Positions 24,131-31,546 of a stretch of 31,546 nt of DNA are shown in pieces. Both the position numbers and the translations under genes were made by a program. Each line of letters opens with the position of its first letter. Positions within the stretch are counted from its first letter, which is position 1. The notes beneath the pieces are model-generated. The model worked only from the letters and a program-made list of their open reading frames with translations. It had not been told where the DNA came from and did no database searches. Source of the stretch: CBCXVS01 sp965178525 (GTDB lineage: Bacteria > Tectomicrobia > Entotheonellia > Entotheonellales > Entotheonellaceae). The stretch lies in NCBI GenBank assembly GCA_965178525.1, contig CBCXVS010000049.1, positions 1-31,546 of the forward strand, in the 5' to 3' direction.

Positions 24131-24397
24131 CCCCGACTGGCTCGATCGCGGCCTGGCCAAACGGGCGCCAGGATGATGATGCGTGGCAAGCCAGAGCAAA
24201 TATCGACAAGATTCCCATATTGCTCCGCGAGGAGATATGCTATAGTACGCCGGAGATGGAGGAAGCTCTACGTTACGAACCCGCCCTCTTCCAACCGGAC
24301 AGGCGGACGCCACGCGTTCATGGTCATGGCGCTTCATGGCCGCACCCTGATCAGACGCAGCGCCAGGAAGAGGTTAGAGCCCAAAGGAGAGAACGCG

Positions 24398-24877
24398 ATG
24401 CGTTGGATACCGCGACATCCATGCGTAGTCATCCTAGGTTGCCTGGTCGTCTTGAGTCTTGGCGCGTGTGCGTCAAAAGAGGTGCCTATGACAGCAGTGC
24501 CCGACGGCAAGGATGCTCGTCTGATGCAACAACCGGAGGATGTGCACCTGGGCTTAGCCGTGCCGTTTACGCTGGCGAGTCTCCCCAACAAAGCGCGTTT
24601 TGACCTCGCCTTTCGCGTCGACAGTAAAGGCATCTGCCACGGGACAAGCTACAAACCCACCCGCATTACGATTAACGCCAAACATGCTGCCGAACTCAAT
24701 TTCCGCGACAGCTACATCGTGGGCCAGTTGGTGACCTACAAGCTCGAAGCGCCGCCGAAAGCGCTGCGCATTGGGAAAAATACGCTGCGCATTTTCATGG
24801 GGTCATGCCCCGCCGCCGCTGATCATATACGGCTCAACAACCTTAAACTGGTTCAGCTTCCATCAAGTAGCTCATGA
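24398..24877 (+). CDS. Putative lipoprotein
   Basis: The protein has 159 residues from ATG 24398, 7-8 bases after AAAGGAGAG; the frame is open further upstream but has no site. A lipoprotein signal is clear: hydrophobic VVILGCLVVLSLG followed by the lipobox LGAC, giving a lipidated Cys at about residue 24. The mature part is small and beta-rich in appearance (FDLAFRVDSKGIC, TRITINAKHAAELNF, LRIGKNTLRIFMG), with two further cysteines that could form a disulfide. I recognise no family. It should be anchored in the periplasm. Confidence 0.7.
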   Translation: MRWIPRHPCVVILGCLVVLSLGACASKEVPMTAVPDGKDARLMQQPEDVHLGLAVPFTLASLPNKARFDLAFRVDSKGICHGTSYKPTRITINAKHAAELNFRDSYIVGQLVTYKLEAPPKALRIGKNTLRIFMGSCPAAADHIRLNNLKLVQLPSSSS

Positions 24878-24935
24878 GGGGATAGGGGATAGAGGATAGC
24901 CCGAAACGCCTAACCAACCCCTAACCCCTATCCCC
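24878..24935. terminator. Inverted repeat between convergent genes
   Basis: GGGGATAGGGG (24878-24888) is complementary to CCCCTATCCCC (24925-24935), with further GGGATAG-like units inside. It starts at the lipoprotein stop codon and ends inside the tail of the broken deacylase gene. It is suited to a bidirectional terminator, or is a dispersed repeat that truncated that gene. Confidence 0.55.
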
Positions 24936-25410
24936 TAACCACGGCGTTAACAGGAAGTAGGTGAGGACGTTGATCCCCGGGAATGCGGTCCAGGCTGTCG
25001 ATGAACTCAGGGAACGTCTCCCAATCCCACCGCATCCCCTCTTGCATGGCCTTGAGAGGGATGGCCTCATTGCGGGTCAGGGACAGCATGGCGCGGTCGC
25101 GGTCCTTCGGCTCACAGGGCGCGAACCCAAAACCACAGTTGCCGATGGCCACCGAGGTCACCCCATGCCAGCCGGACAGGGTGCAGTATGGGTCCCACTG
25201 AATCTGGGCATCGTAGTGGGTATGCAGGTCCACGAATCCCGGCGTCACGATGAGCCCCTGGGCATTGAGCACGCGGTCAGCCGTGGCGCCCCGTAGGCCA
25301 CCGATTTTGGCGACGGTCCCGTCTTTGATGGCCAGATCACTCACATATTGCGGCGTGAGCGTGCCATCGACAATGGCGCCACCCTTGAGAATGATGTCAT
25401 AATGTGCCAT
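24928..25410 (-). pseudogene. N-acyl-D-amino-acid deacylase, N-terminal remnant
   Basis: From the ATG at 25410 (AAGGAG upstream), about 145 residues are a normal start of a D-aminoacylase-type amidohydrolase. They include a DIILKGGAIVDG opening, the metal motif DLHTHYDAQIQWDP, GVTSVAIGNCGFGFAP and WDWETFPEFIDSLDRIP. Intact enzymes of this family have well over 450 residues. After IPG the frame reads DQRPHLLPVN and stops. The neighbouring frame reads GINVLTYFLLTPW, which resembles the family's GVNVLTY continuation. So there is a frameshift near 24977 and then a truncation at the inverted repeat. Non-functional. Confidence 0.8.
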
Positions 25411-25678
25411 CTGGGCTCTCCTTTTGGGCGTTCTGAAGGCGGTTGGGACATGTTGCTCCCCAGGCCCATGCCACCACCCGGCGAGTTCCTGCGGCCCTAT
25501 TGTACGGGGTTCCAACCGCCGTGTCAGTTGAAAAACGCATGCAGGCATAGTCAACGCCTTGGCTCTGCCGTCTCAAGTCATCTGGCGGGTTGGCTTGAAA
25601 AGTACGGTTAAAGCTCTTATTCTCAAAAGGTGGTCACTCGCGTGATCTTTCCGTGACCCCGTTTCGGTGGAGTTGACA

Positions 25679-26455
25679 ATGCCGTCACCTTTTCCCGGCA
25701 TGGATCCCTACCTTGAAGGTGCGCTGTGGACGACGCTGCATCATAGTCTCGGCACCGAAATCGTGCGCCAACTTGCCCCGAAATTGCGCCCCCGCTATGT
25801 TGCTCTGCCGGTAGAACGCTTCGTGATCGATATGACGAGCGGTGTATCCGTGACCACCGCCAGCACCTATCCCGATGTGGCGGTGGCCGAAACACGGGCT
25901 CAGCCGGTCGAGCATGCCGCCACAGCAACCGTCTCGGCTCCCTTACGTCTGGCCACGATCGTACCCGAAGCGGTCCCTCACGTGATAATTGAGATTCGAG
26001 ATACGAGCCAGCGCCAGTTGGTCACGGCGATTGAAATTCTCTCCCCGACCAATAAGCGCGGGGAAGGGAGGCATGAGTATGTGACCAAGCGGCAACGCAT
26101 CTTGCGGAGTTCGTCGCATCTCATCGAGATTGATCTCCTACGAACCGGGGAGCGGGTTCCGATGCAGCAGCCTTTACCCAATGCGCCCTATTTCGTGCTG
26201 CTGAGCCGATTCGAGGATCGGCCACTGATGGATGTGTGGCCCATTGCGCTCGATGAACCGCTCCCGACGGTCCCGGTTCCCCTCTTAAACGGCGATCCTG
26301 ATGTTCTACTTGACCTGCAGGCAGCGTTCACGGCTGCATACGATTTGCCAGGCTACGATTTGATCGTGGATTACACGCAGCCGCCCGATGTCCCGATGTC
26401 TGAGGCGGAAGCGGCTTGGGTGGGGGTGCATCTTCGTACGGCGGGGCTGTGTTAG
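25679..26455 (+). CDS. DUF4058 family protein
   Basis: The protein has 258 residues from ATG 25679; the preceding in-frame start adds only four codons. The opening MPSPFPGMDPYLE is the defining signature of DUF4058. A conserved core follows: IEIRDTSQRQLVTAIEILSPTNKR with a downstream SSHLIEIDLLRTGER. The EIxSPxNK-type block with acidic residues recalls nuclease-like folds, but no activity is established to my knowledge. The gene stands alone between a broken deacylase and a toxin-antitoxin pair. Confidence 0.88.
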   Translation: MPSPFPGMDPYLEGALWTTLHHSLGTEIVRQLAPKLRPRYVALPVERFVIDMTSGVSVTTASTYPDVAVAETRAQPVEHAATATVSAPLRLATIVPEAVPHVIIEIRDTSQRQLVTAIEILSPTNKRGEGRHEYVTKRQRILRSSSHLIEIDLLRTGERVPMQQPLPNAPYFVLLSRFEDRPLMDVWPIALDEPLPTVPVPLLNGDPDVLLDLQAAFTAAYDLPGYDLIVDYTQPPDVPMSEAEAAWVGVHLRTAGLC

Positions 26456-26464
26456 GACGTTCCT

Positions 26465-26800
26465 TTATTCATGCTGGGGTGTTGTAACATGAACAACGGT
26501 TCTGGGCTGAAGTGTTTGCAGAGCTTCGTGAACTTGTGGGATTAACGGTTGGAGATCGACCAGACGATTCGTACGAGCAGCCAATACGATGATGCCAATA
26601 TGGTAATTGGTCAAATTCTGCTGGTACTCCAGGTTCTGATCACCGGTAATAAGCGCATCAAATTCTTCACTTGCTAATTGCAATAACTCGCCGTTCTTTA
26701 CCCCTTTCCACCCACACTCCACCACGGTGACCACGTCGACCCAGCTTTCGAAGTCCCGCTTCAGCCGGCGGTCAAGATTTTCATCAAGGAGTATGCGCAT
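26465..26800 (-). CDS. DUF5615 PIN-like toxin
   Basis: The 111-residue protein begins MRILLDENLDRRLKRDF, the typical start of DUF5615 proteins, a short PIN-like family. Another conserved acidic site is in FDALITGDQNLEYQQNL. The gene follows and overlaps by 17 bases a DUF433 gene, the standard partner arrangement for this family, which is regarded as toxin-antitoxin-like. The likely role is a ribonuclease toxin. Confidence 0.88.
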   Translation of the reverse strand: MRILLDENLDRRLKRDFESWVDVVTVVECGWKGVKNGELLQLASEEFDALITGDQNLEYQQNLTNYHIGIIVLAARTNRLVDLQPLIPQVHEALQTLQPRTVVHVTTPQHE

Positions 26801-27014
26801 GGTTTTCTTGAGCTAGAGCCGCGTGCAGTGCGAGATCTAAGAACGCCTGCGCTTGCTCACGAGTGACAGTAGGAAATCCCTCCAGAAAATCGTCGAGCCG
26901 ATCACCAGCCTTTAAATGGGCAATGAGGCTCTCGACCGGAACCCGGGTGCCCGCAAAGACGGGGGCGCCACCCATCACCTCAATATCCTGTGATACGATG
27001 TCTTCCCGCTTCAT
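26784..27014 (-). CDS. DUF433 antitoxin-like protein
   Basis: The 76-residue protein has the DUF433 core: a GGAPVFAGTRVPVESLIAHL helix-turn-helix-like segment followed by DDFLEGFPTVTREQAQAFLDLA. Such proteins precede DUF5615 toxins and are taken as DNA-binding antitoxins. The ATG at 27014 has a weak GAGGTGAG upstream. It is the first gene of the pair. Confidence 0.9.
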   Translation of the reverse strand: MKREDIVSQDIEVMGGAPVFAGTRVPVESLIAHLKAGDRLDDFLEGFPTVTREQAQAFLDLALHAALAQENHAHTP

Positions 27015-27195
27015 TGATGCTCACCTCACTCAAGCGCACCATCTCACTCATGCCGACTCTTTGAGACAATAGGCCATAGGTACGGAAATATGGATCGGAT
27101 ATTACTCAAATCATGCACGACGGTCAACCTACGTCATCGGCTCTGGAAGGCTGAGCTGACCACGATAGACACATGCGTTAAGCTCTTGCATTCCA

Positions 27196-27204
27196 TGCTA
27201 TAAT
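27196..27204 (+). promoter_or_regulatory. Extended -10 promoter of the Uma2 gene
   Basis: TGCTATAAT is an ideal extended -10 element about 30 bases before the ATG at 27234. The corresponding -35 position holds only a weak match, as usual for extended -10 promoters. Confidence 0.55.
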
Positions 27205-27233
27205 CGGGTGTCATAGGAGCAGGAGGATACGCT

Positions 27234-27779
27234 ATGAGCACCAAAACGCGCGCCACCATCGACGATCTCTACAATGTGGAAGGCAAGGCGGAACTGGTCA
27301 ACGGGGAGATTGTCCGCATGTCGCCAGCAGGGGGAGACCCGGGCATTGCAGGCGGTGAGATTTTTGCCAGCTTGCGCGAGTATGCGAGACGCACAGGGCG
27401 CGGACTCGCATTGCCTGACGGTGTCGGATTTCGGGTGCGCCTCCCCCACCGCGACTCTTTCAGCCCGGATGCGACTTACCATCTGGGTGCGCGAACGGGC
27501 ATGGATTTTCTCGAAGGCGCGCCGGTCTTTGCGGTGGAAGTCCGGAGCAAGAGCGACTACGGCCCGGCAGCTGAGCGGAGCATGCAGGAAAAACGTGCCG
27601 ACTACTTCGCCTGTGGGACACAGGTCGTCTGGGACGTGGATTTGCTCGGTGAGGATGTCATCAAGTGCTACAAGGCCAGCGACCCTGACAACCCGGTGAT
27701 CTTTCGGCGCGGCGATATGGCGGACGCAGAGCCTGCGGTCCCTGGATGGGAGATGGCAGTGGATGACTTGTTTGGATAA
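27234..27779 (+). CDS. Uma2 family (PD-(D/E)xK nuclease-like) protein
   Basis: The 181-residue protein has a strong GGAGGA ribosome binding site. The fold signature is visible: an N-terminal helix and YNVEGKAELVNGEIVRMSP, a PD-type acidic site in SFSPDATYHL, and the E-x-K pair in VFAVEVRSKSD. DYFACGTQVVWDVDLLG follows. These match the restriction-endonuclease-like Uma2 (DUF820) family, abundant in cyanobacteria and other large-genome bacteria. The biological role is unknown and may involve mobile DNA. It is transcribed alone from its own promoter. Confidence 0.9.
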   Translation: MSTKTRATIDDLYNVEGKAELVNGEIVRMSPAGGDPGIAGGEIFASLREYARRTGRGLALPDGVGFRVRLPHRDSFSPDATYHLGARTGMDFLEGAPVFAVEVRSKSDYGPAAERSMQEKRADYFACGTQVVWDVDLLGEDVIKCYKASDPDNPVIFRRGDMADAEPAVPGWEMAVDDLFG

Positions 27780-27785
27780 CCCATG

Positions 27786-28254
27786 TCATCCCTGCGCCGG
27801 AAGGCTCCTGAGGCCGCGAACCAGCGAGTCCTCTTCGATATAGACCCTGGGAATGGTCACGCGTGCCTGCTGCAGCGCCTGCTTCCAGGATTCCGGCTCG
27901 CGTTGGTCCGTTGGATATGGCTGCGGGAACAACACGCCGACCAGGGCAACAATGCTGAATGCCCAACACAGAAACGGCAGCAGCCATTCGCCCCCCGACG
28001 CTGGTCCTTTGCCCTGCGAGATTTTGAAAGCCGCCAGAAACAGGCCGGGCTTTGTCCCCAATCTCGCGGCGAATCTGCAAACTCTGCTCCAGATAGTCCA
28101 AGGCCGCGTCGTAGTCGCCTTGGGCTTGGTAGATTTGGCCCAGGTTGTTCAGGGTGCTACCCGGGTCTTCTTGTGTTGTGGCGACAGAAAGGGCCCATTC
28201 GAAGGGCATCAAGGGCGCTTTCAAGGAAGCCAAGACGCAGCTGGCACATACCAT
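27786..28254 (-). pseudogene. Decayed TPR-repeat protein gene
   Basis: On the minus strand one frame carries a single clear tetratricopeptide unit, STLNNLGQIYQAQGDYDAALDYLEQSLQIRREIGDKA (28167-28057). The coding character then jumps to another frame, ending LPAQG at 27786. That frame contains a hydrophobic segment WLLPFLCWAFSIVALVGVLF and a tail IPRVYIEEDSLVRGLRSLPAQG. No frame is open through both parts and no start codon with a ribosome binding site is present. It is a remnant of a longer TPR-containing, perhaps membrane-anchored, protein. Residual coding-like sequence without clear homology extends to about 28416. Confidence 0.6.
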
Positions 28255-28416
28255 GCGTATTCAAGGCCCACCATGGTGGTGGCGGAGCTGCCCTGTGCAC
28301 GATCTCCTCTGTCAGGGTCTTAGCACTCGCACACTTGCTCAGTTTGGCGACCGTACGACGGTTGGAAGCGGTGCTCCAGGCTGAAACGCCACCAGATAAC
28401 ATAGAACCCCTCGACC

Positions 28417-31400
28417 CTATTTGATCTTAGGCGCTTCAAACTCACCACGCTGACGATGAATGGCGTGGGTGATCTGCCCGGCGTCGTTCTTCACGAACCG
28501 GACCTGGGCATCCACCACTTTCCAGGAAAACTCGTTCGGCGATTTAGGAAAGATCTCGAACTTGCGTTGGTGTGTCAGCTGGGCGAAAAGACGATCATCC
28601 TCTCGCGTTACCCTGAGGATGGCGTAGGCATACCGCCCCACGATATCGGTATCACCGTCCGTCTCTTGCAGTTTCGGCACCATGAGTTCCATGCCGTCTT
28701 GATGATGGATGGCATGGGTGACCTGACCGGCGTCGTTCTTCACGAACCGGACCCGGGCGTCCACTACTTTCCAGAAAAACGCGCTCGCCGATTGGGCAAA
28801 GATCTCGATCTTCGGTTGCCCCGTCAATTGGGCGAAAACGCGATCGCCTTGCCGCGTCACGGTGAGAATGCGATAGGCATACTGCCCGACATAGGCGTCG
28901 TAGACGGCTGGGTCAACAGCCATATCCGTTGCGCCAAGGGTCTCCATCTCCTCCCAAAGGTAGACCTCTGCGACCGCATTCGCCACACGGTTGACATTCA
29001 GACTGGGGGGCGCTGGCCGGGCGTTCGTCAGAACAACCACCGTCAATTGCTGGTCGGGATAACGGGCCAGGCGGGTCCTGAAGCCGTCAAGCCCACCGTT
29101 GTGCGCCATGACCTGGAGCCCGCGTTGCTCTCCGATGGCCCAACCGTACCCGTATTTGACGTTATGAGGCCGGCTGCCGTTGTTGAGCGTCACCGGCGTC
29201 AACGCGGCTTTGAGACTCGTTTCGCTCAGGGCTTCGCCGCCCCAGACCGCCTCATTCCAGCGGAACAGGTCTCCGACCGTCGAATAGAGGGCGCCCGCCC
29301 CACCGGCGTGGGACATATCCCAGTTCAGGGCGGGCTTAAACTGCCCCTGCTTGTAGGCGTAGCCGGTCGCCTCATGGGTGAGGGTGAGGTTTTGATGATG
29401 GACGCCCGTGTTGTCCATGCGCAGTGGGGCAAAAAAGTGGCGCTTCAGGTAATCTGCAAACGAGGCGTCGGAGACCTGCTCAACGATGTAGCCAAGCAGA
29501 AAATAGCCGGAGTTGTTGTACAGCCAGTGTTCGCCCGGATCGAAATCGTATGGATCGTCTTTGAACGAGTTGATCAGGTCTTGCGGTTCGATATAGGACG
29601 GCGCCCGGTCTCTAAACCGAAGTTCCTCCCGTGATTCGGCGACAACTTGTTGAAATAAAAACTCAAAAGCCTGAAACGAATTGACCTTTGGTCCCATGTA
29701 AATCGCAAAATTTTCGCTCCTATTCTGCACCATGGGCTTGACATCGTCTGCAAACGTATGACCATAAGCCATGTCGTTTCAGGAGGTTGGATTGTTCCCA
29801 TGTAAATGGACTTTTGAATTGGGCCAACCTGTTGATCTACTTAACCCTCCGCCTATTCTGCCAGGGGAACTTCGGTCTAAAGGTCGGCTTTCGGGTGTAA
29901 CTGTGGATGCCCGAGGTGTGGGTGAGCAGGTGATGAATCGTCACCTCATCGCCACGCGGGTAATGGGGCAAGAATTTTGACAGGGTATCCGCCACGCTGA
30001 GGACGCCGTCTTCTTACAGCTTGAGGATCGCCGAGGCGGTGAACTGTTTGGTGATCGAGCCAATGCGGAACGTCGTTTGTGGCGAGATCGGGACGTGAGG
30101 TTCACGGGAGGCTTCGCCAAAGCTATTCTGGTAGAGGATGTTCCCATGCCGCGCCACCAGCACGGCGGCGCCAGGCGAATCGTCGTCGATCACCTCGCGG
30201 AACAGTGCGTCCACGAGTGTTGCCTGCGGGGGCATGGCCATGCGGGTATCCGCCCCCCGCTCAAGAAGGAATGTAACCGTATCCGCTTGGCCGCGAATCC
30301 TGGCGCTGTGCAGACCGGTTAAGCCGGCGGTGTTGGGTGTGTTGACATCCGCGCCATGCGACAAGAGAAGCTTTAGGGTCTCCAAGGCCCCCCGTCCTGC
30401 CTCCCGGATGAAGATGTTAGGCAGAATATCCCGTCCCAGGGCTCGACAAGCAAATCCCCAATTGTACGTGCCGTTCTGTACCTTGAACAGGAGGTGATTC
30501 CGCCCTTTCTGTAGCGTGACGGGCACGATGTCATCGTCCTGATGCACCGCACGAAAAACCCAGTTTTGGTGGATCAGGTCACCGTTCAGCCAGACTTTCG
30601 TGGCATCATTGCTGCCGATGCCAAGCAGTAAGGTCGTCGACTCCGGGACGTCAATCTCGGCCCACGCATAAGCGATGACGAACTCGTTCCGGCCGTAGAT
30701 GTCAATGAGGTTGACCCTATCGCCTTTAGCCCGCACAAGTTTCCACGGATACGCGCGATCCTTGACCGTGTACACCAAGCCGACTTTCGGTGCAATGCCG
30801 GTCTCGCCGCCATGTGCCGTCAGGTGGTCGGTGTCAAACGCCTGGCGCTGTCGGTCGGGACTGGGGCGGCGCGGCGGATCTGACGACACGGGAATGGGAC
30901 CCAAAACCAGCCAAGTTGTCATCAATGTATTGGGCGGCAGGCCGTGATAGGCTGGTATTGCCTCCTTCAGTGCGCTGAGCATCGGTTGCAAGGTCGCGTA
31001 TGCCTGTGCAAAGGCGGCTTGGCCTTTCTCATCTGACAGCGCCCGCGCCGCAGCGATTTCGGCTGGAGTTTCCGCCACCAGGGCGTCGGATGCGATGGCG
31101 GCATTGATTCGGCTAAAGCGGTAAAAGGCATACGAGAACGCCGCAATAGGCGGGGCTTCCGCTGCGGTCGTGGTGAGCTGGAGTTGCGTTATGATGTCCT
31201 CGATGGCTCGGGTTGCGCGTTGGCGCATCTCCTCATACGGCCGCCGGCCCTCCAGGGTAGGCATCGCCATGATCCGTTGCGCCGCGCCGTGCATGCGACG
31301 TAGGTTCGGGGCCAAACGCGCCGCCGGCCATTCCTGATCAAGAGCGTCGTGGGGCACAGTGGGCTCTGCAACTACGTCCTGTTCGTGACACGTGGCAGGC

Positions 31401-31543
31401 GTGTGGGACGCGGCCTGTACGGAGACACTCATGGACATAGCGGCGAGCGCTATGATGATACCCATAACACCTATCTTGATCGTATAGGAAAGTGCATTTT
31501 CCCGATCCCAGAAGTCCCCATTTCTCAAGGATGAACGAGCCAA
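28417..31543 (-). pseudogene. Ankyrin-containing serine hydrolase (beta-lactamase fold), inactivated twice
   Basis: The first part (31543 to 30014) has a signal peptide near residues 27-45 (or a start at ATG 31465). A long helical and beta region follows, then two ankyrin repeats (GALETLKLLLSHGADVNTPN and TVTFLLERGAD). The start of a class C beta-lactamase-like domain comes next, with SITK (Ser496-Lys499), the nucleophile motif. A TAA at 30014-30016 follows LKL, where LQEDG is expected, so Gln CAA has become stop. The frame continues to HHLLTHTSGIHSYTRKPTF and is then split by the MITE at 29615-29877. Deleting 265 bp rejoins RDRAPSYIEPQDLI. The rest carries YNNSGY, HNGGLDGF and two tandem copies of a DUF3471-like domain. 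The gene may start beyond the window. Confidence 0.88.
29615..29877 (-). mobile_element. MITE copy 3, complete, inverted
   Basis: The reverse complement matches copy 2 at 261 of 263 positions. The differences are one internal T/G and the terminal base of the element's right end. It is flanked by TA at 29613-29614 and 29878-29879. It interrupts the serine hydrolase gene in the element's forward sense. An internal ATG at 29772 happens to open a frame (MAYGHTFADD...) that reads out into the hydrolase remainder. That ATG belongs to the element and has no ribosome binding site. Confidence 0.95.
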
Positions 31544-31546
31544 GTG

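Noticed and set aside
27783..28424. Plus-strand frame after Uma2
   Set aside because: It lies antisense to the decayed TPR gene, with low-complexity composition and no ribosome binding site.
29590..29772. Start of a beta-lactamase-like gene at 29772 (MAYGHTFADD...)
   Set aside because: The first 50 or so residues are encoded by the MITE and recur in copy 2 at 6937. There is no ribosome binding site, and the true N-terminal half lies upstream.
6832..29877. 22.5-kb composite transposon bounded by the two complete MITEs
   Set aside because: Each copy has its own TA duplication inside a separate host gene, so they inserted independently.
1698..30016. TAG and TAA recoded as glutamine, since the nonsense codons at 1698 and 30014 both stand where Gln is likely
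   Set aside because: Other genes in the window end properly at TAG and TAA, and C-to-T transitions naturally turn CAG/CAA into stops. The hydrolase is also broken by a MITE.

Overview
The window is GC-rich bacterial chromosomal DNA packed with catabolic and transport genes. These include a TRAP transporter, an amidase, imidazolonepropionase-like amidohydrolases, a molybdenum hydroxylase, PuuE-like deacetylases, argininosuccinate synthase and a DMT exporter. Three toxin-antitoxin pairs, several DUF families and an unusual load of recently broken genes sit among them. No rRNA, tRNA or phylogenetic marker fixes the taxon. The gene mix and the many dispersed intergenic repeats suggest a large-genome environmental or symbiotic bacterium of the Tectomicrobia/Entotheonella or deltaproteobacterial kind; this is an inference with low certainty.

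Layout. 1-923: end of a small transposable element, then a TumA/TumE toxin-antitoxin pair. 1143-6275: two tandem PuuE-like polysaccharide deacetylases (the second carries an in-frame TAG), divergent from an amidase, an EamA exporter and a PaaI-like thioesterase. 6409-7237: a P-loop kinase-like gene split by the same small element. 7480-9053 (minus strand): an operon of a TlpA-like thiol oxidoreductase, a peroxiredoxin-like protein and a VOC protein. 9400-15382: a DUF2157-like membrane protein and a TRAP operon whose dctP is split by a 1007-bp IS5-like insertion sequence. 15477-17407: an AT-rich orphan membrane gene and argG. 17503-21315 (minus strand): a two-subunit xanthine dehydrogenase/CO dehydrogenase-like enzyme and VapBC. 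21666-24130: two paralogous amidohydrolases. 24398-27779: a lipoprotein, a broken N-acyl-D-amino-acid deacylase, DUF4058, a DUF433/DUF5615 pair and a Uma2 nuclease-like protein. 27786-31546: a decayed TPR gene and a serine hydrolase with ankyrin repeats, inactivated twice.

Most notable observation: in the minus-strand redox operon, two adjacent exported thiol-redox proteins each contain exactly one in-frame TGA. In each it falls exactly where the catalytic cysteine belongs: the first position of the CxxC motif in the TlpA-like protein and the peroxidatic position in the peroxiredoxin. Each TGA is followed by a hairpin whose apical loop has a G 28 nt downstream, as expected for bacterial SECIS elements. 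I read them as a selenoprotein pair that a standard annotation would call as four truncated ORFs.

Second theme: a 263-bp non-autonomous element (MITE) with GACCGAAGTTCC terminal inverted repeats and TA target duplications occurs three times. The two complete copies match at 261 of 263 positions, lie in opposite orientations 22.5 kb apart, and have each split a coding sequence. Removing 265 bp restores the reading frame in both cases. The IS in dctP is equally recent, since removing 1010 bp restores the frame exactly. The region appears to be in an active phase of transposition and gene decay.
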